A program made the translations under genes and the position numbers. Positions 42,923-53,503 of a DNA stretch of 64,000 nucleotides are shown piece by piece (the first letter of the stretch is position 1; each line of letters starts with the position of its first letter). The stretch covers positions 1 to 64,000 of the forward strand of contig MU857688.1 of the NCBI GenBank assembly GCA_033296725.1. Reading direction: 5' to 3'. This DNA is from Corynascus novoguineensis. Its lineage: Eukaryota; Ascomycota; Sordariomycetes; Sordariales; Chaetomiaceae. The notes beneath the pieces are model-generated. The model made no database searches. It had not been told where the DNA came from and saw only the letters and a list, made by a program, of their open reading frames with translations.

Positions 42923-44410
42923 TTTGGAAAAGTTTGGATCTGAGAGAAGCCGAACGGCAGGCAGAACGGTCGTTGACGGTTAGAGAGTAGGAACGAACCG
43001 TCTTCGGAGTCCGCTCTTCTTCATTCAATCTGTGTTCAACACGCAGATAGATGTAAAGCTTGCCGCGGGCGCGCTGGTTATGTGCGGGCCTTACGGGCTG
43101 ACCTTGAACCGGTGCCCCGGCGTCCCAATGAGGCGGAGCTCAAGGAACCGGTCATGAATGGTCAGGCTCACTCGGTCGTGAACGTTTTCCGGGAACTTTG
43201 AGCTCTATTGTGGGGCACCATCGCTCACTGTGGGGCACAGAATGCCCTTGCATGACGCCCTAGCCAATGGGACAACCGCGTTGTTGCGCCTTGTTCGTAC
43301 TAGTTATCGTTTATCTTTCCATGGGAAAACCCCGTCTCTGGCAATAAAATGGAACGATATCATGAACCGAGGTTTGGCTGTATGGGTAACTCGGATGTGG
43401 AAAAGTATAGATATACTTACGGTAAGCGTCAACGGTTCGGATCAGCTGATTCTTTGCCACTAGTTTAACGTCAAGAATGCGTGTCGTACATGTCATCGAA
43501 GACAGCAGAACGGCAAAAATAAGGGAGGCTTAATTAACTAACTAGTTGATCGGCTAGTTAATTATCCGTACGAACCTGAAGAACCAAGACCCCAAGATGA
43601 CTTCACCAAACTTGAATCCGCCGACAGGCGCGCGTACCGTAGAAAAAGATCAAGTCAGTGTTTGGTAGTAGTTCTCGCCAGCTGACTCACTTTTAAATCA
43701 TCTTTTTGGTGCTCTAGAGCGATCTGGCTCGACGTGGCAGTGTCAATTAATGGCCCTGGGCCGCTTTTCGCAAAGGAAGGTAAAAGGCCAAGGGACGGCT
43801 TTTGAAATGAAGGGTGCACCAAAATTGTCATCGTCTGTGAAAAGAGTGATGCTTTCGACTGCGCCTTGGGGATGCCAGAAGCGCTAGGTATTCAGTTCCT
43901 TGACCGAGACGGCCAGCTGTTGCCCCATTTGACACACAGCGAGATGATACGCCTGGCCAAAATTCTCGGCATCAGGCGTGCACCCATAGCTAAAGTACGA
44001 AGCGGTAATCATGTTTGCTTTGGGATCTCTGCCAACAGTGAGGCTCAACGACAGGTTTAGGATGGCGGTCCTCACTTGTCGTAGCTTGCGGCCCCGCAAA
44101 TACCTAGAGAAGTCAATTCGCAATTTTAACGAGGAACCTGCAATTCAATGCTTCCGCGAACGATCCTCGACTCGCCGAACACATGACAGCCACCTTCGTC
44201 AATATGGTAAGTAAGAACATGGCCTCGACATACAGAGACAAAGAGGCAGCAGAACATCTGCCGGCTTCACAGCAGGGTTATCCTTCATGAATCTGAGTTT
44301 GAACTAACGTTAGTCATCATGGATCATCAACAAGCCTTGAACACATATTGCATTAGATCTGACCCTGAACGGGACTTAGACGTGCTGTTTATTGTGGGAC
44401 GATGTCTGAT
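42923..44410. other. AT-richer spacer, no supported gene
   Basis: About 1.5 kb. It includes a hairpin-capable inverted repeat at 43531-43564 (TAATTAACTA, 14-nt loop, TAGTTAATTA). Frames at 43866-44060 (+) and 43884-44123 (-) have no motif I can defend. Confidence 0.45.
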
Positions 44411-44439
44411 TAATACACGGAACATGGGACATGCTATAG

Positions 44440-44743
44440 CGAAATAGCGCGGTGGCTGAAGCGGAGGGGTGCCCCGGTAGTGGGCCTGTCCCAACCTGTC
44501 AAAGAGAGGGCCCGTATGGGGATTGGGCAGTCTCTGTATGTTTGGGAGCCCGTCATCAACGCTTTTACGACCAACGCGTCGGCACTGAATGCGGCTGAAT
44601 CAGGTGTTGATTACTTCGGCGGGAATGGCTTGGGAAGGGCCGCCATGCGGACTACGCGGTTGCTGGAGCTCGGAAAGCGAGGGGCGGGGCCAGGGACTCG
44701 AGAAGCGCTGCGTGGGTTGGCCGCAGAGTACTTTCAATCATGA
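44440..44743 (+). pseudogene. Possible fragment of a pfkB/MAK32-like sugar kinase
   Basis: A short open stretch starting near YSEIARWLKRRGAPVV and ending at the TGA at 44741-44743. It contains SLYVWEPVINAFTTNASALN and VDYFGGNGLGRAA, which resemble the segment of MAK32-like ribokinase-family proteins that normally reads VWEPVPD, a helix, and then a VD..SPN motif. There is no start codon with a recognisable N-terminal domain, and the ATP-binding C-terminus is absent, so at most this is a remnant. The resemblance is from memory of the family pattern and is weak. Confidence 0.27.
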
Positions 44744-45060
44744 GAAAGCAATAATTTGAAGCAGTTGACTGATTCAAAAAAGTTGATTCTCAGCATTGCC
44801 CACAATGATTTGTCAGGATTCCTTGATTGGGTCCTGAGTTGGTCAAAGCTTGAAGTTCGACTCTCCCAAGCCCTAACCAATTGAAGTGCAAAGAAACCGC
44901 TAACTCCACTTTTACGCCCAAGCTCCCGCGCTGCTGCTGGGTGGAGATACTTCCAGGTTGGCGAACACCAAAGTGCTGCGCGTTACAGCACTTCTCGACA
45001 CCCCACTCTGAATCGCGTCTCCCGCTCATCGATTGATCAGGTCCCCACGGTCGCGAGAAT

Positions 45061-45818
45061 ATGCAATTAAACAGAGAACGCCAGCGAAAAATTCGGAATA
45101 CGCTCCATAGGTCCCTGCCCCGAGAAGACACGCCAGAACTTGCGCTGTAAGTCGGTGTCCGGGTCTCTGTCCACGCGTTTGCCCATCACAACGTCGCTCA
45201 TACATACCACGCCTTCATCTCCGCAGGTGGACGCGCAACCAACAGCTGTCTCCGCTTCTCCGCCTGCCACCTGAGCTCCGCAATCGAATCTTCGAACTCG
45301 TACTCGATGTCGGCCAGATCAATGTGTGCTTTAAGAGATGGGAACACAGGCTGCGGACCAAACCCGGAACTGCCGGGCATCGATATTACGAAACTGTCGA
45401 AGGCGGCTTTTGTTGTCGCATCCTTGAGCGAGACCAGAACCCCTGGAAAGACTCAAAAGCTCAACCTACCGACCCCCCGCCACGACGAGGTATGACGCTG
45501 CTGTCCCCCGTCTGCCGCCAGCTCTACCACGAAACGGCGCTGCTGCCCTTCCACCTCAACGCTTGGTCATTTGAGTCCCTGCGAATACTGGATCGCTTCA
45601 TCATGAAGGAGAAAAGGCTGCCACTGCCACAACGCCGAGCTATCCGGCTGCTCTATACCCAGACCGTCCTCCCCACGCCGGTAGAGAAGTACTTTGGCGC
45701 CCTAGAGATGATTGTGCTCGAGAGCGGACTTACAATGGTGAGGCGCATCGAGGACGATCCTGAACACGGCAACCGTAAGGTGATTGGATGGGATCTCTCC
45801 TACACGAAATTGAAGTAG
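45061..45818 (+). CDS. Small fungal protein with LPPELRNRI motif (F-box-like/DUF7730 type)
   Basis: Predicted 225 aa in two exons, 45061-45146 and 45227-45818, joined through a split Leu codon over an 80-nt intron (GTAAGT donor, CCGCAG acceptor). The N-terminal exon is basic (MQLNRERQRKIRNTLHRSL). Exon 2 opens with the hallmark PLLRLPPELRNRIFELVL, the short helical motif shared by many fungus-specific F-box-like and DUF7730 proteins. It is followed by SPVCRQLYHETALLPFHLN, the second conserved block of that group, and a C-terminal part with FGALEMIVLE. The sequence before 45061 gives no further exon. Whether it binds Skp1 like a true F-box protein is unknown. Such genes are numerous and variable in filamentous ascomycetes. 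Confidence 0.72.
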
Positions 45819-46206
45819 GGAGGGCTAGAGCGGCCTATTGACTCAACAATCTCACGGCCAGTTGCCGAAGTTTCGTGGACCTCGCCTACATCAAGTAAGG
45901 AGTTATATCCCTAGACCCCATGTCTCGTTGGCATTGCAACATCCCCTTTAGCCGTCCGTGGCCGATGGGAGATTGACGTATTCTAGGAATCTTTTAACTC
46001 CCTTCGTTTCGTCTCCTTAGGAGTCGGGCCCAGCACAAGAGAAGGGTTAATCTTTTAATAGTGTCGGATCTGGGCATGACCTGAAGTGAGAATATGAAGC
46101 GAACTTGGTAAGCGGCTTGCGGGTGAACTTGGACCCGCGGTTTCCAATCTAGAAGACACAGATGGCCTCTGCTAGACCCTACGCGTCACAGACAGCCAGG
46201 TGGCAT
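45819..46206. other. Convergent 3' spacer
   Basis: Short spacer between two converging genes. I see no gene or repeat. Confidence 0.45.
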
Positions 46207-48279
46207 TCAACAATCCCCGCCATACTTGTCCGCAATCGCCACGGGAGCAACATACGATGCGCTGGGCCCAGTGGAGTTGCCAAAGACCACGATCTGACTG
46301 TTGTCTGCCGTGTACTCTGGCCAGACCAGGTCCAGGTGGTTGCGGGGATTCTCAGAGGACTTGGCCGCGAAGGAAACCCAGAAGGCTTTTATTTTTACGC
46401 AGTCCAGCGCGTCAGCTATTTTCATTTCGACTTTCCCCATAGTGTTATACAAGGGGTTCTAGGGGTGAGATGGAGGGATTGCTTACCTTCCATTGCGTAG
46501 CTGGTCTGCCACTCGAGCTCCGTCGAGTTGCCGCGGAATTGGTGGTGCGTACCAAACACAAGGGGAATATCGGCTGTTCCTTGGTCAGTACAGTTCTGTT
46601 ACGCTATCACCCGAACGCCACCTGGTGGGGGCCGTAGAATTTCGAGAGAAGGGGGAACAGACAGCTATGCATGCCACCGAGCCAGTACCGAGGCGTGATG
46701 TTGCTAAAATTACCTGAGTAGAGATAATAGTACGTCGTCAAGCCGTAGGCGCTGCGCATCCTGCACCGAGCCGAGTCAGTCGCGGTTCGAACCCATGGAA
46801 GGCCAAGACGAGATCTCGACGTACTCTACCTCATTCTTGACTCCGCAGGATAGCCTATCCGATCCGGGCATGGTCGGGGTCGGCGGCGCAGTGTCGTTGA
46901 TATGGAAAGGTAAAAAGGCTGCCGCCTCATTGAATGTGTAACCTGTAATCAGCGGCTTTATACAGTCCCAGTCAATATCACGACTGCTTTGTAACGTAGG
47001 GGTCATGCGGCGGTCAGAAAGCAAAGAGCGGGCCAGTCAAACTCACCAACTTTGGGACAAGTCCCTTTTCAAGCCGGTCCGTCAGGTTTGCAAAGACGGT
47101 GACATTATCGGCGATGGGGCCAAAGGAGCCACGAAAGGCGGGCCCTTCAGTTCCTTCAATCTTCTTCTGCAGAACTAACGGATCGACCTCCTGCATGCAC
47201 GCAAGCTCCGCCGTCGTAGTGAGATTGGCGCACCCGACGATCTGTGCCAGGTTATGGAAGCTCGAGCTGCTAGTCGGGTTGGTGGCGGATGCGCCGCCCG
47301 ATGAAGCAATGAGGCCGTTGACGATTGGATCATGAGGGTACGCGTATCCGTATGTCAGGACGGCATTGGCGCCCGCGGATTGGCCGTAGAGGACCATGCG
47401 GTCAGGGTCGCCCCTATTCATCCAACAGAGGCGGTGTCAGCAGTCTCGAAGGGCGTGAGTTCTGCATATGTCCGCAATGCAAAGGAGTCCAGAGGCGCAC
47501 CCAAATGCTTCAATGTTGTCTTTGAGCCACTCGGTTCTGTCTCACACCGTCAGCCGCAAACAATTCGGAGCAGGGGAAAGGTTCTGGCCGTACACAAGCC
47601 TGACATCCATCAAGCCAGCGTTCTTGCTTGCAGCTGGCGAGCCAGGGAAACCGAAGATGTTCAAACGGTAGCTAGCACGTAGAGGCCAGACGTCAGTAAC
47701 GCTGTTCTCCTGTCCTACTTCTTCTGAGTAACCATGCGTGCAAAAGAGGGTCACGCACTTAAATGCAACGACGATATGCGTCTGTGTTCTCTGAATCCAC
47801 TGGTCAGGAACCTGGTACGGCGCGTGACCGCCTCCCTCCCTAAACCCGCCGCCGCACACCCAGACGATGACGGGCACCTTCTTCTCGACGGGCTTCCGCG
47901 GAGCCCAGACGTTCAGGTAGAGACAGTCCTCGCTCTGCGGGTCCGCGTTCTGGAACTCGGGGACGAGCTCCCAGAAGATGCCCGTCTTGTTTCCGCTGTT
48001 CTGAATGCAGACGGGCTTGTAGGCCGTTGCGTCGGCAGTCCCATAATCGGGCGCCTTCTCGGGAGGCATGAAGCGACGGTTGCCCACGGGTGGCCGGCCG
48101 TAGGGGATGCCGAGCCATTGCTTCACATCTGGGACTGTGGAATTCACGAAGCCAGTGTAAGTGCCGCTGGTGGTTTTGACTGTGAGGCCCGGTCTGGGTT
48201 TGGGGGTCTCTGGGCTCGTAACCCGAGCCCCAGTCAACGGACTCAGCAGCAAGGTGGAAGCAAGAACGAACAGTCGCAT
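46207..48279 (-). CDS. Secreted type-B carboxylesterase/lipase, eight exons
   Basis: Predicted 503 aa. Proposed exons: 48279-47759, 47671-47594, 47536-47501, 47413-47047, 46955-46810, 46760-46663, 46573-46487 and 46385-46207; phases agree throughout. The signal peptide is MRLFVLASTLLLSPLTG. Family landmarks follow: VKQWLGIPYGRPPVGNRRF, the SEDCLYLNVWAP motif, the oxyanion GGGFREGG, the junction YRLNIFGFPGSP, the nucleophile elbow LYGQSAGAN, GYTFNEAAAF and the His region FGTHHQF near the end. It hydrolyses esters outside the cell or in the secretory path; the substrate is open. Exon 3 has only 36 nt. The donors after exons 5 and 6 (GTCTTG and GTCTGT) are weak, so that part is less sure, but branch-site-like CTGAC and reading phase support it. 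Confidence 0.82.
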
Positions 48280-49739
48280 GGTGAAAGGGTATCCAACGAA
48301 TTCTGTCCTATGGTACAAGCCAGTCACGACTTGATGGTAGCGGACCGCAGTTCGTGCTCATTTATACGCTCCCAAGCGGGTCGCCTTTTACTGAATTAAA
48401 AAGTGACGAACCGGCGCTGTTTAACCGTCACTATTCTCCCGGCTCAGGGTTCTGTGAACTTTCATACGCGCTCGAATAAGCGAACAGTGCTCTGTGCCTA
48501 CGCCCCGCAACCCGGGAATACAAACGGAGATCGACCGCTCTTCCCACAAGATAGAACTGTAAAGCAGCGGCCTGCCAGTCAGTACCAAACACTTTTCCCA
48601 GGCATGGACAATTCTGGCGCCGGGATCTATGTTCGTCGTTACTAAATCGGTATCTTCTGGCATTCCAGGCTAGATGTTGTTAGAGGGCTCCTCGAGGCAT
48701 TTGGGCCACGGCTCTTAGCTCCCACATGCCCTGCCCGTAGGTTTTATTCCCAAACTGTTCGCGAGCTTGAGAAGGTACGGGAAACAGAACCAATAGCAGT
48801 TAACTGCTACTCGTTGGGACGAAAAGGACCGCCCGATAGTGCAACAGAGAGTTTGCCAAGATCGCCTCACGTACAGCCCGTAATATTAGACTAATGTATC
48901 CGTCGGATCGTCAATCTACCCGCTCCAATCGTAGGTCCGTCGGACTCGGAGAAACCCTAATTAGGTAGGTCTGGTAGTGACAGGATATACGCTGTTAGAT
49001 GCCCAACAATCACGGTGTATAACTAGTTAATTTTTTTTTGTCAGCAATTTTTCCCTCTAAAGTTGAACAAATCCAACACGACCAACGTTAATTAGTTCAT
49101 AGAAAGAGTTCTGATGTGGTCTTTGATATTCACTAACTTTAGCTGTTCCATCGCCTTTCTTTCTTGTAGCTCACGATTCTAAGCGGTATCCTGCTGCACA
49201 ATCAGACTCATGGCTAGTCTTGTGATCGAATCTCAATCTAAAGAACCGGCCAAAGGAGACTTGGATGCTTAGTCTTACCTGAGCTGGTTTTGTGGATACT
49301 CGCCCTACTTACCTGGGACTAGACAGAATACGGACCATCCTTGATGATAGTGGACAAGAGTTTAGTCCAGCCTTGCTTATTCAAGATTTCCGCCCGCAGC
49401 TCAGTTCTTTGTTTCCTGTTCTGATATGATACGAAGGCATACACACCTCTCGCATTCAACAGATGAACGCATCTTGTTTCATGTGATTAGTTTTACGTAT
49501 ATTCATCGCTAAATGGAAATTTCTCTTCGCCATTGTACACTTACGCGGTGGTGAAATGCAAGCAATTTGGGGCAGCGTTTTCACGAGCTAAAGAGCTCGA
49601 CGAAGTCCATGACGTCAAGAGCAGAAAAGTCAGCCAAAGTCACCCGAGAAACACATTCCACTTCCCAATTCTGTCATTTTCCACCCATCCTCAAGAGTAT
49701 CGAAACATACCACCATGTTGTCACCCTAATCCAACAACC
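48280..49739. other. AT-rich divergent spacer
   Basis: About 1.5 kb between two divergently transcribed genes, with AT-rich parts (for example around 49020-49100). It should contain both promoters. Immediately before the 49740 start is a CA- and CCA-rich leader. No gene or transposon remnant seen. Confidence 0.5.
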
Positions 49740-50992
49740 ATGGCAACGCACCACCACACGTCCAACCCCTGGGGGAGAGGGGCCGACATAACCACGCCCC
49801 CTCTTCACCCAACATCTACAACGCCATCTATACTTGCCTCCTCCCTGGTGGACGTCGGCCTCCTCAAGTCGACCCTCCTGCCCTCGCTGACCATTAACGC
49901 CTCCCTGGCCGCCGTCGCATACACGGCGGGCCGTTTGACAGACCGCCTTGACACAAAGGACTTCGCCTGGCCGCTGGGACCGGTGCTCAACGCCTGGTAC
50001 GCAGCCGTATTTCGTCACACGCCGCTGTTTTCCTCATCTTCTGAAGAAGGTGGTGGTGGTGGTGGTGGTGTCTCGGTTGCAACGGCGTGGCGCGCCCTGA
50101 CAGCCGCAGACCGCGTCCTCCTTGGCGGGGTCACGCTTTGGGGCGGGCGGCTTCTGTACCGCGTCGCGTCGCGGGCGCGAGCCCGGGGTCCTCGTGGTGG
50201 GGACGATCCGCGGTACGAGGCGGTTAAGTACCAACGCGGGCTGACACTGGGGACGCGATGGCCGCTTGCGGGCGGCGGGTTCTGGGACTGGGCTTGGTTG
50301 ACGGTGTACTTGCCAGAGGCCGCATTCCAGAGCGTCATTGCGCTCACCGTCACAGCGCCGTTCCGCTTGGGCCTGGGCGGGTTTACGGGGGTCGATCATG
50401 TAGTGTGGGGGGCCGGAGCAGGAGGGTATGCAAGGGAGGTTGTGAGAGCGGTTGCGGTAGGGTTATTTAGCGCCGGGTTTGCGCTCGAGGTGCTCGCAGA
50501 CTGGCAGCTGAGCAAGTTCAAGGGCAAGGAGAAAGAGGAGGAGGAGGAGGAGGGCAAGGGCAAGATGTGCAGGGAGGGCGTCTGGAGCGTCGTGAGGCAT
50601 CCCAAGTAAGCGTTCATCCCCGCGGGTCCCTCAGTCTTGAGAGCGTGGCTGACAAGGAGGAACCAAGTTACCTCGGTGACGCTCTTGTTCACTACTCATT
50701 CCCCCTATTCCTCTTCGCCAACAACATGCTCGCGCCCATCAGCCTACTCGGCCCGTTGGCAAACCATTTCTTCCTGCGCTACGTGAGCGGCGACAAGGAA
50801 AATGAGGCGTCACAGGCCCGACGCTACGGCGCGGGCGACGTAGCCAAGAAGGCCGATTTTGAAAAGTACCGCCATGAGAGAAATTCCTTCTGGCCCGACC
50901 TGGGTCAGATCCGGAACAAGTGGACCTGGGTAGTGTTGGGGTGCGGCGCTGCGGGTGCGTTAGCTGACGCAGCCGTCAGGGCGATGCTGTAA
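49740..50992 (+). CDS. DUF1295/steroid-5-alpha-reductase-type membrane protein
   Basis: Predicted 396 aa in two exons, 49740-50605 and 50668-50992, joined through a split Asn codon (GTAAGC donor). It is a multi-span membrane protein of the DUF1295 group, related to steroid 5-alpha-reductases and isoprenylcysteine methyltransferases. Helices are visible at about residues 35-60, 110-140, 170-200 (FWDWAWLTVYLPEAAFQSVI) and 235-255. The family signature spans the splice: EGVWSVVRHPNYLGDALVHY, with the HPNY motif that binds the cofactor in relatives. The C-terminus has FWPDLGQIRNKW and a last helix. A Gly-only run and an acidic Glu run are inserted in loops. The ATG at 49740 lies in an ACC ATG G context and fits better than upstream codons in the open frame. 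Substrate unknown. Confidence 0.85.
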
Positions 50993-51193
50993 TCAGGGTT
51001 GCGAAGAACAGGAGCAAAGAGTTCTAATCGACATAATCCAGATTGGCTCGCAATGACGAGAGAGACTGATGAACTAACCAATGAAAATTTTCCCTTAATG
51101 TCAACTATCTAAATCTCGCTAGCTCATGCGTTCCGACCCCCTTGATCAATCGTGGTGCGTCGTCTCAAGCTCAACAGCTCAAACCAGGGTAGC

Positions 51194-52471
51194 TCAGACC
51201 TTCTCCGTATACACACCCGTCAAGAACTCGTCGACCTTGGTGAACTTGTAGTCGGGGAATATGCGGTTCCACTCGTCCGAAACGGTCGCGCCGCCCTCGG
51301 CGAGGTTGAGCAAGAGCCCGGAGAGGAAGATGCGAGCAAACGCCAGCCGCTGCGACTCGGGCACATGAGCGAGACCAGGCCAGTCGAGGTCTGGCAGCCA
51401 CGAGTCGTCGATCTTGCCGGCCTTGGCATCGTCGATGCTGATCTTTTCGACCTGGTACTTCTTACCTGTCGTTCGAGTCAGAAATGTGTGTGCAACCGTC
51501 GCGCATCGGTAGTTGCTGTTTCACTTACCCCTGACCCTCTCACCTATGGCGACCTCGTCGGCGACGGACAGCGTGTGGCCATTGATGCCGCCTACCTCGG
51601 GCCATTCGCCCTCGTAGTCGATAGCTTTCACCACAATGTTGACAATGTCGTGGATGGCCGTGTACGTGACCAAGCTACTGGGGTCGCCGGCTATGCCGAT
51701 GCGACCCTTGTCGTGGTTGACCAGCAGGACAGCGGTCTTGAAGTGCTTAGAAGTTTGGTGGGCACCACCGAGGTAGTTCATGAACCATCCCGGCTGGAAA
51801 AAGGTATATTCGATGACCTGGCAACTGGGTATGAGCATTCCGTTTGTTGAACGTCTACTTGGCCTTTTGAAGTATGGAAGACAAAGCAAATGAAAGTGCT
51901 TGCCTTGCCCTCCTTGTTCTTTTCCCGCAGGTAGTCCCGGATTGCGAGCTTGGCATTGTACCAGGTGAGATGTTTGAAGTTGGCACTGCGAAGTTGCATT
52001 TCCTAGGTTAGATGGGCTATAACGGTATTGATAACCGGTTGAGGGGGGTTAGCGCTTACACAGCCCACTCGCTGGGAGCGATTCGCTTGACGCCGGCTTC
52101 TATGGCCGCATCAATCAGGTTCTTTTGGGCAAAGGCATCATCCTCTGTCATCACGAGCACGAAGGAAAGCACCGTATGGACACCATCGAGGGCCTGCACG
52201 AGGCTTTGCTTGTCTGTATAATCCACCTTGACCCACGTTGTCCCTTTCTGAACATTTTCTGGAGCGGCCTGCAGGGCAGTGTTAGGTGTATCAAGGCAAC
52301 GGGAATATGTTCAGCATACCCTCCGAGAGAGGACAACAATTTCATGTTTTCCAGTGGCTACCAGGCCGTCAATGATCGCACAGGCGAGTTCTATGGAGAG
52401 GTCAGTGAAGGCCAGAGAAAAATGTGACCAGACGACTCACGCCCAGGCCCAACAATGGCGATTTTGACCAT
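51194..52471 (-). CDS. NmrA-like NAD(P)-binding protein (isoflavone reductase type)
   Basis: Predicted 317 aa in six exons: 52471-52441, 52390-52320, 52268-52060, 51985-51904, 51817-51529 and 51465-51194. It is an atypical short-chain dehydrogenase of the NmrA / isoflavone-reductase-like group, usually NADPH-binding, either enzymes or redox sensors. The N-terminal Rossmann strand reads MVKIAIVGPGQLACAIIDGL; the third Gly of the usual GxxGxxG is replaced. Downstream blocks fit the family: HEIVVLSRR, TTWVKVDYTDKQSLVQALDG, KRIAPSEWA, HLTWYNAKLAIRDYL, IEYTFFQPGWFMNYLGG and DEWNRIFPDYKF close to the end. One intron (51903-51818) starts with GC rather than GT. The active site Lys of plant isoflavone reductases may correspond to the Lys in NAKLAIRDYL. 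Function beyond family level is open. Confidence 0.87.
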
Positions 52472-53503
52472 GGTGGATGAATCAGATGCGTAGTATAATA
52501 AGCGAGCTGGCGAGTTACTGTTCCAATAAACTGTCCCCTGTTTGCCTCGAATGTGATGCGGGCAGAGCATTCAATATACAAGCATCAGCGCAACTATCTC
52601 AAACTTATAAGCTATGTCCGGACACTATTGCATCGAATAGGTTAAAAAGTCTCCGAACCAAATCTGATACCGGTACGGTACCTGGCATCGCACATGGATA
52701 TCGCAGCGCTGGCAAATGGCAGGACATACGGGAACGGGCGAAGATTTGCTCCGAGAAGGATGGGTGGTGGTCTCGAGCTCGTGCCCAGAAACTAAATCCC
52801 GTAGGATGCCAACCGCATGTAAGAAGTGGGTATTTGAGGTGTGGCATTTGTATGGTGAATAAGATGTACACGGCGAACAATCACAAATTAGGTCCGCGGT
52901 GGACCTGAAGGTGAGAAGCTAATACCATTAAAACAGGGTAAGCACAGGGTGTTTGCGGTTCAACGTTCGAGGCAGTATACCTGCAGATTCTTATCTATTA
53001 CCATTGCCACAAAGTCGGCTTTAGAGAACAAAGCGAAACAAATCTAATTGAATGATTGCAGGTTGTAAGTATGTACGTACATATATAGGTACATGTGTAC
53101 TGTGTATACGCCCGCAAACCTGCACTTATCTGACTCGTATACTTGCATAAACACTTCCTTACCGCTCCGCTGGCGCACATTTTAATAAGGACAATACCAT
53201 AGTACATACCATCGGTGAGAAACGTAATGACACCCTGATCCCCATGCTTTCACCAATCATAAAGAAGGTAGCATTTACAGCCACACTCCAAGTACATGAT
53301 GCTCAACACCGTGCGACACGTGCTTCCAACTTAGATTTTTGTAATCTGCACCATCCCGCGGGCTTCAAGGCCCCCGCCTTACATCAAGGCACCCCCCCCC
53401 CTCTTACAACCGTCATCACACATTAGTCATAATCACCTATCTCCGAATTTAAACGTGAACCCTCTCCGTGTCCTCGACACAATTCCATTGCGTGCTTGAA
53501 ATC
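52472..53503. other. Intergenic, no supported gene
   Basis: One-kilobase spacer; probably the promoter of the NmrA-like gene on the left and the 3' flank of the aldo-keto reductase on the right. It contains a CCCCCCCCCC run near 53391-53400 and alternating TACA/GTAC repeats near 53070-53110. No gene seen. Confidence 0.45.

Noticed and set aside
46780..46800. GGTTCGAACCC, a tRNA B-box-like sequence
   Set aside because: The flanks cannot form a T-arm stem or an acceptor stem, and the site lies within the proposed short intron of the carboxylesterase.
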